A stretch of DNA of 64,000 nt from Pseudisothecium myosuroides (GCA_951799445.1 OX637288.1:2296501-2360500), one strand, 5' to 3'; positions 10,847 through 22,774 are shown, counted from the first letter of the stretch. The notes: a model not told the origin generated them from the sequence alone. Numbers and translations: made by a program.

Positions 10847-12924
10847 CACTAGTAGAAAACAAGGCCAAATGTAACTAGTAAAAAAATGACTGGTCACTAA
10901 AAAGCAACTGAACAATGACTTCTATTCATTAAAATGGAGCCAAAGAAAATGCATCGCAAGTTGTAGTCATTTTGCAGTAACTCACATGAGTAGTGGATGA
11001 CATTTGGATGAGACTAGCAACAAGAATTGGTGTCATCTATAGTTCAATCTATGTTATGTGGCCCTGTTACTAATGCGAATTGTATGGAGTCATACTTGAG
11101 TTGTGCTGTCATAAATTGATCTCAATAAATGACTACGGTAGAACAAAGGAATGACTAACTATGGGACACCGTAGAGATTGAATTTATTAAATTTATTATT
11201 AGCACCTCTATAAAGGATTGCTTGCATTGTAGTCATTTTTAAGTGACAAACTGATTGCTAGATGGACGGCTTAGATGGATGGATTAGATGGATAGTTTAG
11301 ATTGATGGATTAGATGGTTGGCTTAGATGGATGGATCAAATGGATGGATCAAACTGTATCTCAACAACAAATGGATGGCTCAGATTTTAGGTCAGCCGCC
11401 ACATTTTAGGTCAGCCGCCCTTCTACTTCTACGATGGCTGACATATGGGTATGTTGTAATTGCGTTTCATTTGTTAGTCATTGATTAGTTTTTGTTCAGT
11501 CATTGTGTAGTCATTATTTAGTCATAGAACACATTGTGACGTGGTAGTTGTAGATTGCAGCTACAGCTGCTGAAGATGAACGATGGAGATTTTGGCTCTC
11601 TCATTTATAGTTAGGTTTAGGTTAGCCGCCGCCGCCTCTTCCTTAGTGCATCTTCTTCTTCTTCTTCTTCTTCCTTCTTTGCTCCTATTTTTCTAAGTAA
11701 GGGTTTAGTTTACAATCTTCTTTTTGTTGTATTGTCTTGTTGTGTTGTTGTGTTGTTGTTGTGTTGTGTTGTCACTTTGTTTTGCTATTGTTTTGTTGTG
11801 TTGTTGTGCTGTTGTTGTGTTGTGTTGTCACTTTGTTTTGCTGTGTTGTTGTGTTGTTGTTTTGTTTTGTTGTTGTTTTGCAGTTTTGTAGAAAAGTTGT
11901 TTTGCTGTGTTGTGGTGTTGTTGTTTTGTTTTGTTGTTGTTTTGCAGTTTTGTAGAAAAGTTGTTTTGCTGTATTGTTGTGTTGTTGTTTTGTTTTGTTG
12001 TTGTTTTGCAATTTTGTAGAAAAGTTGTTTTGCAATTTTGTTGTTTTGCTGATTTGTGTTTTTGTTGATGGTTGTTTCAGTTGATAGTTGGCAGCAATTT
12101 TCAATGGACCAAGAAGCAAGAAAAGATTATGGCGTGGAAAAAAGAAGAAGTTTGAGGCAAAGTGCCGTCCTAATATAGTCATACTACAGTCCTAGTGCAC
12201 TCATATATAGTTTAGTCATAGTGCAGTTATACTACAGTCCTAGTGTAGTCATACTGCAGTCCTATGATTGCATTATAAATAGTTTAGTCATAGTGCAGTA
12301 ACAGTGCAGTCATAAAAATGTAGTCATGTAAGAAGTACAAAATGATTCATTAACAAGTGTTTTGAAATCTTCTTACTTCTTGTTTCTTTGTTTGCAACTA
12401 CAAAATAACTACTGAATGACTGCAATAGTCATTTATTCAACAATGGTGTAACCAACATATAAATGACTAAACAATTGCTACCATATCATTACCAATGACT
12501 ATCATATGACTATACCCAACTCAAAATTAATTGGAAAATGACTAACGACACCTAAATAATAACTACAAAATGACAAATAGGGGACCAAACATTTTCCACG
12601 TCAGCTTAGAATTCTTTTGACGTAAAACAGGGTCACTTTCAAACCAGCCAATAGGAAACCTCTAGCTCAGCATGTCAAATATGCAGCCACGTGGCTCAAC
12701 GCCATTGGAGGTGCCCCATATAATCACACCTTGACGAAGTTCTACATCAGCATCGGATGAAAAACAATGCTAAGGCAAAAAATGACTGGAATGTCCGTAA
12801 TTACTCGTCCTAAATTACTTTGAATCCAAAATTTGGCTTCAGTCATTTTGTTGTCATAAGTGTCCTAAATGACTGGTTATGTAGTCATAAACAACAGTCA
12901 TTGATAGCTTGTTTTCTACTAGTG
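10847..12924. mobile_element. CACTA (En/Spm-type) transposon in LRR exon of copy A
   Basis: Ends are CACTAGTAGAAAACAAG and CTTGTTTTCTACTAGTG, a 17-bp perfect terminal inverted repeat starting CACTA. The target duplication is TAG (10844-10846 and 12925-12927), the 3-bp length typical of CACTA elements. Subterminal DNA is packed with AGTCATT/AATGACT motifs on both sides, as expected for transposase-binding repeats. At 2078 bp with no transposase frame it is non-autonomous. Precise removal restores the LRR frame (E-V-G-N-S-T-S-L). Confidence 0.92.
11640..12060. repeat. CTT microsatellite and 64-bp G/T-rich tandem repeat within the CACTA element
   Basis: A CTT run lies near 11650-11690, then TTG-rich DNA. 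Two and a half copies of a 64-bp unit begin at 11881, 11945 and 12009, each opening CA(G/A)TTTTGTAGAAAAGTTG. The cysteine/valine-rich and glutamine/threonine-rich open frames here are artefacts of this composition. Confidence 0.75.
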
Positions 12925-12927
12925 TAG

Positions 12928-13292
12928 GGAACTCGACTTCTTTGACAAGTCTTAATTTGAATAGGTGTTCAAGCTTAAAGGCATTGCCTAAGGAAGTGGG
13001 GAACTTGACTTTATTGACAAGGCTTATTTTAGATGGGTGTTCAAGCTTGGTGACATTGCCAAAAGAAGTAGGAAATTTGACTTCCTTGACAAGGTTCACT
13101 TTGGATGGATGTTCAAGCTTGGTGACATTACCCAAGGAAGTGGGGAACTTGACTTCCTTGACAAGTCTTCCTTTGAATGTGTGTTCAAGCTTGGAGGCAT
13201 TGCCTAAAGAAGTTTGGAACTTGACTTCGTTGACAAGGCTTACTTTTGATAGGTATTCAAGCTTGAAGACATATGAAATCTCTTCCATATGA
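12928..13292 (+). pseudogene. Copy A exon 4, part 2: LRR units 20 to 24 and stop
   Basis: Immediately after the transposon's 3' target copy the LRR frame resumes in register with part 1 and contains the rest of unit 20 and units 21-24. It ends ...SSLKTYEISSI then stop at 13290-13292. The end differs from copy B, which continues with many more units. Confidence 0.85.
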
Positions 13293-13557
13293 AGTCCTTT
13301 CAGATGAGTTTTTTTTAGTTTCTTTGTAAATTGTTTTTTCTATTTTTATAAAATAAAATATTAAAGTATCTATTTTCTTTAAAATTTCAGCTCACTGTTT
13401 TTTGTGAATAACTTTTGACCTAAATTTTCTTTAGGTCTGAAATTTTGGTGGTATGTTGTTTTTAGTATTATACTAATTATCCTTATTTTTTAAAATTTTT
13501 TTTTTCCGAAAGGTCATAGTATTGGTAGTCCTAGCCAAAAACAAGCCAAAGTGGATT
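13293..13557. other. 3' flank of copy A
   Basis: AT-rich, no repeat relic or gene recognised. A TTTT-rich stretch and AATAAAA-like signals near 13350-13365 could serve as a polyadenylation region. Confidence 0.3.
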
Positions 13558-14801
13558 CATTAGAGGAAAAATCGGGCCTCTGGAGGGTTGCTTTGCAACC
13601 TTTAGAGGACCCCAAAGTTTACCTTTTTTTTGCTTAAGGATTTAATTTCCCCTATTCCTACTAACCTTCCATTGAACTATCAAATGAATGTCAATGGCTT
13701 AAAATCCGAGTATAAATGTTCAATAATCAAGTTTAAGGTATTCTAATGCACCTCAACCTTGATTATTAAATAATTTAAACTCAGATGCATCTTGCATTCT
13801 AACCAAGTTGTGGAAAAGAAAGCAAATTGTCCAAAATAATCCAACATCCATCTACCATCAAGAATTTTTTTTGATGGCAATGTGGAGGACTTACTTCATT
13901 GACTTTTGGTGAGAAAGAAATGTGAAGAGGTTGTTTTTATAATGAAATCAATTTTCCATCATGAATCTTCAAAGAGTATGGGATAATTTGAAGTTGAGAG
14001 CTTGGCCTCTCATTGTCAAAACTCAAGAATTGTGTTAAAAATTAAATTGTAGACCTCATTTAAGTGTAGTAGAATAAATTTCTTGAAAAAACTTTGAACT
14101 AAAAAAAGTTGTTGAATTAAGATAAATTTTATCTCCAAAAATTGGTTTGAGGGTTAGAGACTCCAACTAAAAGTTATGGACAAAATTTAGAGAAGGTGTT
14201 TCAAAATATCCAAAAAAATGTCCCTTCCAACCCCTCTTTGAAATTTGGCCCTAATTTTTAGTTGGGATCTTAAAATAGATTATTGGAGATGAAATTTAGT
14301 TTGATTCCCCACATTGACTTAGTTCAAAGTTTTTGAAAGAAGTTGTTCTATTATGCCTAAATGAGGTCTAAAACTTCAACTTTGAACACAATTCTTGCAT
14401 TTGACTTAACTATGAGCAGTTGAGCTCCTATTAATCTTAATTTACATATCCTACATGGATTTATTTTACCTACTACTACCCCACTTGCATAAAGAGCTTC
14501 TTTTCTCATCTTCAAACTCACAAACTTAAGTAAGTTGCTATTGAAGCTAGTTGCAAAAGGCAACTAGCTTCAAAAATCACTTAATTTGGCCTAATTGGAC
14601 TTAATTTGTTTCAATTGTCAATTAAACTCCCTATTTTGTTGCCTTATCGTATCATGATTATTTTTTCCTAATTATTTTTGCAAAAATTGGATTAGTTGAC
14701 AATGCACTTCGGACACATTTGATAAGCTCCCTATTCCGTTATTAATAGCTTTGTTTGTCACTGCAAAGCGGCCCTCCGAAGACTTCAAATTTCTTCTAAT
14801 G
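13558..14801. mobile_element. Possible composite element with CATTAG/CTAATG ends and a foldback core
   Basis: Left end CATTAGAGGAAAAATC and right end TTTCTTCTAATG resemble the 290-bp CATTAG family. The interior (about 13.96-14.44 kb) matches the hairpin arms of the element at 448-1438, including the same inverted 'agttatgga'-type arms. No empty site is available, so the borders are tentative. Confidence 0.4.
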
Positions 14802-16996
14802 AAAAATACAGACATTCTTTTTTGTAACTATACGATAGGGGTAGAGTGATCTAGTCAAAATTTTAGTTCTTATAATGAATTTGGAGGTTTTTATAATCAG
14901 TTCTGCTGCGTGGTTTGGAGCTTTCTTTGCAACACATTCAGAACTTAGGTACATATATTGTATCTTCTTTCATCGTAAGATCATTTGACCATTTTGCCTG
15001 AGAAGATGAACCACAAGAAGTCCAAGTCTATTGCAGCTGTTGTGTTTTATTTTCTCTCCATCGGTGTGGAACACAATGTGGAGCAAAAGAGCAATAATTG
15101 AGCAAATCAAGTGGAAAGAAGAGAGCATGAACTTTTATTTTCTATACTCTGCAACCACTACAAGAGAGAGGGATATTTTAAATGCAATTTTAAGTCAGAA
15201 AATGCATACTAGAAGGTCTTGTATTTTCAATAAAAATTTGTTGAAAATGTTGTGTCTAGGACTTATCTTAAAGTATCTTTACTGAATTCCTAATTCAATA
15301 AATTTTGCATGTCTTTTCAACATTCTTAAGAAACAATATTAACTACAAAATATGTACATTTAAGAAAGCCAAATCAACAAGGCGTTTTATTTCTTTAAAG
15401 AAGTCCAAAATCTACAAAAAGCCTAAATCTATGAAAAAATATCAAATCTATAGAAAAATCTAAATCTACAAAAAAAAGTCAAAATCTACAAAAAAAGTCA
15501 AAATCTACGGAAAAATCTAAATCCATATAAAATAGGCTAAATCTATGAAAAAGTCTCCATCATGAAAATTTCTAAATCTATCAGGTAATTGCTGCCATCT
15601 CCAATATCAATTTGATGCAGAGTAACCAGAGTGGCAATAGATGAAGACACATCCACACTTGTTGCAACCGCCAGTAGTGGATGAGGTTGGAGTAGGAGCA
15701 GGAACATTCCAATCCTGGATAAAGCTTCACTCCAAATGGCCATTACAAGAAACATCAGAATGTCTACTTTTTAGAAATTAAAAAAAATATAAACATCACC
15801 ATTGAACAGTTCAGTACTGAGTAATAACAATTAAATTACTTGACGAATCACCTACAAGGAATGGCAGCTATGACATATTCAAGTTCTAAATATGACCACA
15901 AAAACTGCATGACGATAACTTCACAATTCAGAGTACAATACAAAAATCTACGTCTCAAACCTTGGTAGTTCAATTGGTGTGGTATTGACATAGCTTGAAT
16001 ACTCTACCTGCATTATATTGAAAATGATAAGAAAACCACCAGGCTCATTTCAATGCCAAGCCTCAAACAACGTGATTTACATTTGATGAAAATAAAGCCC
16101 TATATTAAAGCATACATGTAACCTGTAGACCGCTTGGAATAAACCTTAGATACTTGGAGACATTAGTCTTAAAAAAAATTCAGCGCAATCAGAGCAAAAC
16201 GATTAGCAATCTTTCAGCAATGGAGTTGCAACAGTCCAAATTCGTCCAATGCAACGAAATTCTCCACCAGCAGTACAAATCCAATCCATCACTCCATCTC
16301 AATAGCTGTAACTAAACTTTATGTTGCATAGCATACTACTAGCAATTTAAAACAAATCAAAAATTGCAGAAACAATTGCAACCAACCCTTGCGAAGGACT
16401 GAAGCTACTGGAGAAGTATACAAGTCATACATTGAAATAACTAGGAACCGTGCAGTAGAGCCAAACAGCTCAACAAGGGGTTCACACTAACACCAAGACA
16501 AAAACAATGCATCATTATATTGTACACTATATAACAAATTTAACATGCAACTGAATGACTGAATCTAGCAATGTTGTAGTCACTCACTCTCTGATAAATT
16601 AACTGCCCAAATAATCAATCCAGCTAATTAATTCCATGCATGCATGCCAGTAGCCTTAATCACACGAAATTAGAGATTGGCAATCAAAACCAATCATTAT
16701 GAAACTGTTGTAAAAGTATACAACTTTTACACCGGAAAGAATGGGAAGTACAGTAGAGTAGCACAAATCAATGAAAGTATTCACACCAGAACCAAGTAAG
16801 GTGAAAGCAATCGTAGCATTCACCTTGACATTTATGCAACCACTAACCACTCACATCAAGATCTTTCAAAGAACTCCCTCAGAACTTTCCTAGTCTCTCC
16901 AAGCCTGCATCACATACTCCCAAGAGTCCACGCAAACTGCTAGTATGAAGCATAAACAATGAAACGCACAAAAACACAGAAAAACATTCAATCAGA
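14802..16996. other. No recognisable gene; A-rich tandem repeat at 15398-15560
   Basis: At 15398-15560 a degenerate unit of roughly 18-24 bp containing 'aaatctacaaaaaa' repeats about eight times. The rest is unique-looking, somewhat less AT-rich DNA with short open frames only. I cannot assign a product on either strand. Confidence 0.4.
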
Positions 16997-16998
16997 TA

Positions 16999-17271
16999 AG
17001 GTGGGTACACCCAAAAGCGCCACTTATTCATATTGTGCCTAGTTACTGCTATTAGACTGTTCAGATTTTCATACAATCTTGTTGGCAAGTGAAAGCACAT
17101 TCCAACGCACCAAAGAATGTAGCATTTGGATACAGTATGCAAAAGTTATTAAAGGTCAAAGTTCGTTTCTGAAAGCGCCATCTACTGTCTGCGTACATCA
17201 CTGATTTTGGAAATGTACAGTGATTGTAGATGGTGCTTTTAGGAATGGTGCCCTTTTGGGTATACCTACCT
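16999..17271. mobile_element. TA-target MITE, AGGTRGG family
   Basis: TA (16997-16998) then AGGTGGGTACACCC...GGGTATACCTACCT then TA (17272-17273). 273 bp; the body is shared with 19292-19561, 25765-26035 and 48791-49064. TA duplication and short length suggest a Tc1/mariner (Stowaway-like) non-autonomous family. Confidence 0.7.
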
Positions 17272-17273
17272 TA

Positions 17274-17807
17274 GAGCTCGTCTTTCAAGTTACAATGAAA
17301 TGCACAAGACCAACTAAGGTAAAACAGCCCATTACGGACAAAATGGATAGTTTTCCCTCATGTCAATGCTGAAATTTTTTAATTTTTTTTCCACATAAAG
17401 ACAAGTGATAGAAATGGTGAGAGCAATTGAAATTATTATTTTTTTGACAAAGTGTGAATTTGTTATGAATTTTGAAATGTTCAGCCCATGTGGCCTAAAA
17501 GAGTCGCTAGACTACCCCAAAATCAACAAAAACTATATCCATAACGGTCATCTTACTCACCTAAAGCAGTCATAATATTTTCTAATATGGAAGCCCTAAA
17601 ACAATTACTTCCTACAATGAATTAGCACAAAAAAGTTGGAAGTTTCTATTGTGGTCACTAATCACTCCATTCCGATTAGCTAAGACATTGATTGTGGCCC
17701 AAATCTCATTCACTGGAAGAAAACCATAATGGGGTGGAAGAAAACCATAATGGGATCATTTGTAGGTGTCCACAATAGGTCTTTTGTCTGTAATGGGCTG
17801 TTTTACC
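17274..17807. other. Intergenic, nothing recognised
   Basis: A locally duplicated phrase (GAAGAAAACCATAATGGG) appears twice near 17715-17755. No gene or transposon end seen. Confidence 0.3.
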
Positions 17808-17811
17808 TTAA

Positions 17812-18732
17812 CCCCTAAAGGACCATTGTTCCTTCGGGGGACAAATGCATTTTCAGGCAGGTACCTACGAGCTAAAATTTTGTTGTGATTTTTTGAAACT
17901 TTTTTTGGAGATAGAAAAATTGATAAGCTTTGTGCGAATATAATTTTTTTCACAATCGGTGCCCGGGAAAAAAAGTTATGACCAAATAAGCTCAAACACG
18001 GGGACGTGGGGTAGCTCGGGCAACAAAAAAAAATGGACAAAAATTTGAATTTTTTTTTTAATATTTTTTTCTCATAGATTATATTTTTTTCTATTTAAAA
18101 AGCTTTGATTCATTTCATTTGGATTTGTTATGAGAAAGTTTTGGACATTCTTGTTTTTCGGGTAGTTAGAGCATCTTCTTGGAAAAAATAACTTGTAGGA
18201 TTCATTTCTGAATGCAATTTTTTCAATTTTTCAATTTTTTTTACATGGTCTGATTTACTTGCTAGAACAATCTCACCATTGGGATTGGTGCATTTTAATT
18301 CCATCTAAAATATATGAATATTTTAGATTTTCCTTCTATCTTGTACCTACTTCTACTTAACAATTTTTTTAAGAATGATAAATAAGTTTTTTTGATTATT
18401 TTTTTCCCCCTAGAATCTCAATTCAATTCTCCACTATGAAGATTTAAAGCTCAAAACTCTGTAGTGCAAAAATTCTAAGTTAAAAATGTTCAAAATCAAA
18501 AAATGTAGTCCCGCAATGTGCTGAAAAACTTGTTTATTCACTTTAAATGCAGATATCTTGCAATTTGTGCGGTCAAAAATTCTGAAATTTTTCCACACAC
18601 TCTCATACTAGTTAGGTGTAAGATCCTACGGTTAGATGTGGAAAAAAAAATTCAATTTTTTTTACTCTTTGCTATAGATATGGCAGTTTTGAGTGTTTTT
18701 TGGCAGAAAAAAAGGCCTTGGTCCTTTAAGGG
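17812..18732 (+). mobile_element. TTAA-target, piggyBac-like non-autonomous element, copy 1
   Basis: TTAA on both sides (17808-17811, 18733-18736). Ends are CCCCTAAAGGACC and GGTCCTTTAAGGG. 921 bp, no transposase. A GC-rich hairpin-capable block ('ccttcgggggacaaatg', 'caggtacctac') sits just inside the left end. The sequence is shared along its length with 26540-27454, 30148-31071, 50278-51198, 52760-53680, 57066-57987 (reverse) and 60638-61566. Confidence 0.8.
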
Positions 18733-18736
18733 TTAA

Positions 18737-19289
18737 GGTCTCAACACCTTACATGTGTTCTATGAAACCTTACAGAATTTAGTAGATTTTGCCCAACTGG
18801 TACGCATTGAATGTCTGCCCCATAGAAATTTTCCTTTCCATACAGACCTATGCCAAAGTGTTTGCCACATATCACATAAATCAATGCCCTTTGTGTCATC
18901 TATGCTACTCATCAATTGATCCCCCCTTGCACATGATAATTATTGTCAAGTTTCTTCATGCAATTGAATTACAATCCCAACTCAAGAACATGAAACTAAA
19001 TCAGTGAGCAAAACTGACTTGTGCAAAACCCCTATTGAATAAATTTAAATATACAACATAACATTTTTGAACAGCTCCTGTTGCTCTCTTTGAGAAGAAT
19101 ATTGTAATTTAGGGTTTGGGGAGCTAATTTGCATTCAAAAATATTGAGTAGATTGGTCAGAAGGAAAGCATTCCAGGGATGGAGGCTTATATTCTTGCAT
19201 TATCTGCTCCATAACATAACGAACATAGGGATCCTGATTGCAAACTTTGTTTCAATATACCAATAGGTTGTTCAAAATAGTGTCCCAAT
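18737..19289. other. Intergenic, nothing recognised
   Basis: Unique-looking sequence with only short open frames. Confidence 0.3.
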
Positions 19290-19291
19290 TA

Positions 19292-19561
19292 AGGTAGGTA
19301 TCCTTAAACCGTCACTAATTGCTACTGTGCCTAATTACTACTATTAGACTGTTCAAATTCTTCTATATTCTTATTGGCAAGGGAAAGGAGGTTCCAACGC
19401 ACCAAAGAATGCAACATTTGGATACTGTATGCAAAAGTTATGAAGGAACAAATTTTGGTTCTAAAAGTGTTTCTTTCACGGAGGTACATAACTGATTTTG
19501 GAAATGTACACACACTGAAGATGGCGCTTTAAGGTCAATGGCGCATTAAGGATACCTACCT
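19292..19561. mobile_element. TA-target MITE, AGGTAGG family
   Basis: TA, then AGGTAGGTATCCTTAA, and at the other end TTAAGGATACCTACCT then TA (19562-19563). 270 bp, close to perfect 16-bp terminal repeats. Same family as 25765-26035, which lies in reverse orientation. Confidence 0.8.
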
Positions 19562-19785
19562 TAGGTTTCTTGATGGTGTTTCAAAAAGGATTTTGCACCA
19601 GTGTTATACTGGTTAGCTTAAGCATCTCACAAAGAATCTCATTACTGGTGGCAATCTTCTGACAGTGCTCCCAACCATAAACCTAAGTTACGAACCGTGT
19701 GTGCAGTATTTTCTTGTGACCAAAGAGGGAAGATTCAAAAGATTGAATTGACTAATTGAATGAGCTTCAGGTCAAACACTCGTAC

Positions 19786-19876
19786 CTTCAATTGTATTCC
19801 CAAGAAACGTCGCCGACAATTGACGAGCCATCCCCTGGCTGAGATCATAGATGTAAAAAAACACCTTCTCTCCATC
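19786..19876 (-). pseudogene. Isolated exon resembling the start of a PPPDE/DeSI-type thiol peptidase
   Basis: On the minus strand a 91-bp block sits between an acceptor-like TTGTAG and a donor GTACGAG. It encodes DGEKVFFYIYDLSQGMARQL, then SATFLGNTIE and a split Gly codon. From memory of the family, plant PPPDE (DeSI-like deSUMOylating peptidase) proteins begin with a YDLSQG-ARQLS segment, with the catalytic His-containing exon next. I could not find that next exon. The nearest acceptor (about 19691) leads to a frame that stops after 12 codons, and a MITE lies just beyond. Probably a relic; a gene with a distant exon is possible. Confidence 0.5.
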
Positions 19877-21341
19877 CTACAATGGGAATTCAAACAAGAA
19901 GAAATTATATTTATTTAGTGCTGTAAAACAGCCATTGTACGTGCACGTCAAAAACCAATAGAAATGAAAAAAACTATTTTCAAGGAGTTGAGCTATCTTG
20001 ACACAGATCTATTAGGAAGTGTCAAAACAGAGAATACCAATTCCATTATATGATGTTTCGATGTCCAACAGAACACTGATCCTGCAAGGTGAAAGACAGA
20101 TTTGCACATCAAGACCAACAGATAGTCAGATCATTGCCCTCGGTTGCCTAAGAGCATAATTTTCATTGAGATGTACTCAAGCACCGGAACAAGATTACAA
20201 AGGAACAATATGACATATACCAAGCTGATTATGAAAGCACCCTGTCTCAACTTCAAACCACTATTCAACCAATTCAGGTGGCCATGTTTCAGTTGTACGC
20301 AGTACCCACAGGCAACTTTGTAACGGGAAAAAGAGGAAAACTACTTCCTTAGGATGCAAAATGATCATTAATTGGATCAGACGGTTGAAGGTGGATACCA
20401 CGTGACGATAGAGATCTTGGGTTCTCCAACAAAATGTAGTGACCTCGTCCCAATAAATTTGAGCCTACAAACCCCATCACAGCACAATTGCAATCCACCA
20501 AATCCACCAACAGGTGGAGCAGACAACAAATAGAATGCCCTAGGTGATGATCCCCTCGCACACGTACTTGAGCGCCAACCCTAACACTTCAAAGCCAAAC
20601 CTTAAGACTTCAACGCTGTGGATTGATTGTCCGTTGTACATCAATGGCTGACAACTCCTTTCATACTTTAAGTTTCCAAGGACTGCACTGTAATAATGAC
20701 TGAAAATGAATCCTTTTCTGGCATGCCTCGATCGATTAGCGTTTTGCACTGTGCACAAGTCTTTTCAACATTGCAAACCAAATTTTAGCATTTTTGTACT
20801 GAACTCCCTTCCTTAAAACAACCACATCTCTTGTAGTGAACTGATCAATTTTTTGAAGTTTGCTCTGTCCGGCACCTTGCCTACAAACCTTCTTTGTACC
20901 AGTTCCATATCAAGCTTTATATTTCTTATGTGCGTGATGGCCAATGAATGTCCATGTGTGTTCATGGCTACTATATGGATGGTTTATTCAATGACCTGTG
21001 GCTAGCTAACTCTTCAGCGGACCACATGAGTTTTGATCTGCACCTCAACTGCAAGAAAAGATTGACTCTCCCTGGGAATCCCATGCCATGGACCTCCAAT
21101 ACGCTGTTTATCAAAACTGTGAAATCATGCTCTACAATGAAGAATTGCGCACGGTGTTAATTTTTTCAATTCTCTTCCTAATCTTCAAATGAAGTAGGCG
21201 TGAAAATCAAACCATCAGGAGCACCCCCATATACCAGTACTGATATAAAACCTGTTTTCTAATGACAAAAAACAGATGTACTTCATTGCATGCCATTGAA
21301 CATTATTTGATTGCATCCTAATCTGAGAATGGGTTATGATC
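19877..21341. other. Low-repeat stretch without an assignable gene
   Basis: Less AT-rich than its surroundings, with minus-strand open frames of 70-72 codons (20349-20561, 20540-20758) that I do not recognise. It may be upstream sequence or leader of the PPPDE-like exon. Confidence 0.3.
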
Positions 21342-21343
21342 TA

Positions 21344-21729
21344 AGGTAGAAACACCCAAAAGCGTCCCTGCTCCCATTCCTATATCCTAGAGGTCTACTA
21401 AATCTGTCCCTAGACATTTGTTAATGTGTCCTACAAATGCTTAACTCTGATTTGTTGACAAATTTGAAAGACACATACTTCACTCTAATTTGCTGACTGC
21501 TGATTTCTGCAGATTTCGGTTCAGGGTGCACCTATGTGACAGTTTCAGTGGTCTGGGGAGCCGGCACTTTGAAAAATCATAGAAATTACATACCACATCT
21601 GAAAAATCTAATTTTTTTTTGAATATTCATGATTTTTACTCGCTAATACTAAAAAAATATTATATTTAGGAAAAGATGCCTCCAACTATGCTGAATTGCT
21701 AATATTGACAGTTCTGGGTGTTTCCACCA
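21344..21729. mobile_element. Degenerate TA-target MITE
   Basis: TA then AGGTAGAAACACCCA on the left; TGGGTGTTTCCACCAT on the right. It resembles the AGGTGGGTACACCC family ends. Internal sequence differs, so this is a distant or decayed member. Confidence 0.45.
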
Positions 21730-22457
21730 TACATGGAACAGTAAATTCTCTTAAGTCTTTTAAGCTAAACGAATGAGTGCATAACATTCAGAAAACCCGC
21801 CCTTCTAATTCTCATTCTGTTTCAGCTAGTATATATCCAAATTCTGGCAGTGCAGACAATACCGGTCTGGTTTCATTTTTGGCAGAATGGAGCAATGCGA
21901 TGGAAGTGACTTGAACTTCACTTTGTGTCGGACATGGGTATGAGCGTGAAGCATATGATTGAGCTTATTCTCCAAATGAAACTAAACAAGAAGGATATGA
22001 ACTGCATGCAATCATGTATTCGAGTATTCTGGGAGTTTAATTTGGGGTGGCTGAAGGAGGGTTTTAGGGTTTTGAGGATCACAGTCATTCCCAAGAAGCA
22101 AGGTTTGAATCAGATGAGCGTGTGAGCAATGCGCTGGTGCCCATGTAAGCAAAGTGTGGCCGCTAGCATTGATGATGTTGTTGAGACAATGAATATAATG
22201 AGCGCAACGTATTTTCAGTTTCCTATATCCTTGAAACATTTGTAACAACATTTTGGAAGATGCATTAGCAATGTACATTTTTTCTAAAAAAATTGAAAAG
22301 CTTGGAGCACCCTTCAGTAAACATGCAACATTTTTAATCAAGCGTGTTCAAAAACGTCATTCATGTACCAATTTTGTATGTCAACTTTTGGAATCACATT
22401 TTCATGTTCAATCTTCAAACATTGCTACATATGCTGTTGCATGTAGTGAACTCTAGT
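21730..22457. other. Intergenic, nothing recognised
   Basis: Overlapping short frames on both strands (22012-22341 minus, 22253-22456 plus). Neither resembles a known family. Confidence 0.3.
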
Positions 22458-22771
22458 ACACTAAAAATGGTATTTAGTGTTGGCAACACTATTTGCGAAC
22501 TATGACACTAAATATCATTAAGCCTACTAAAGTAAGTAACATTAAATGTAATTTCTAACATTAAATATACTTTATAGTAAATCTGAAATCTGAAAATGTT
22601 TACATTTAGTGTTAGAACTTATTAAAGGAAGGTAGAAGGGAAGAGAAGGCGAATGCGGTGCATTGAAGTTTAGCACTACACTAATCGTCCTAAAATTGAC
22701 ATTTAGTGTAGGGTCAAGTAGGATGGTAATTACACTAAATGTAATCCAACACTAAATACCCTTTTTAGTGT
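22458..22771. mobile_element. MITE with ACACTA...TAGTGT ends, AGT target duplication
   Basis: Terminal repeats ACACTAAAAATGGTATTTAG and its complement at the right end (one mismatch). AGT flanks both sides (22455-22457, 22772-22774). 314 bp. The internal motif ATTTAGTGT recurs. A 3-bp duplication and CACTA-like ends fit a CACTA-derived MITE. Confidence 0.75.
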
Positions 22772-22774
22772 AGT

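Larger units (their letters stand above)
366..13260 (+). repeat. Segmental duplication, copy A
   Basis: Flank, promoter, leader, introns and exons align with 28577-44553 in the same order and orientation. Insertions specific to A are the elements at 448-1438, 1600-1895 and 10847-12924. Insertions specific to B are those at 28644-28929, 29263-29588, 30148-31071 and 35695-36089. The intron before coding exon 1 is about 1.2 kb longer in B near 33.18-34.38 kb. Confidence 0.85.
5709..13292 (+). pseudogene. Kinase-NB-ARC-LRR (PNL-type) immune receptor gene, copy A, interrupted
   Basis: Coding exons are 5709-5785, 6041-7637, 7784-8845 and 9040-13292; the last is split by a transposon at 10847-12924. 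Splice phases agree throughout. Without the transposon and one target copy the exons total 4908 bp, a multiple of three (1635 codons plus stop). Two lesions are visible. One is a TAA at 6324-6326 (codon 121) where copy B has CAA; the other is the CACTA insertion in LRR unit 20. Domains in order: hydrophobic N-terminus, helical region, non-RD kinase, NB-ARC, 24 LRR units. The family acts as intracellular immune receptors. A shorter product could start at the in-frame ATG at 6426, keeping kinase, NB-ARC and 19 LRRs and ending in transposon sequence at 10878. I call it a recent pseudogene, though a truncated product remains possible. Confidence 0.8.

Noticed and set aside
11732..12182. Cysteine/valine-rich plus-strand frame and Thr/Gln/Asn-rich minus-strand frame
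   Set aside because: Both come from G/T-rich simple sequence and the 64-bp tandem repeat inside the CACTA element.
10843..12927. CACTA element removed as an intron using the TGTAG at its 3' border
   Set aside because: Pairing that acceptor with the nearest GT (10843) shifts the LRR frame, and no other clear donor is placed correctly. Splicing cannot be excluded but is not supported.
22012..22456. Overlapping frames of 109 and 67 codons
   Set aside because: They overlap on opposite strands, lack motifs and lie next to a MITE.
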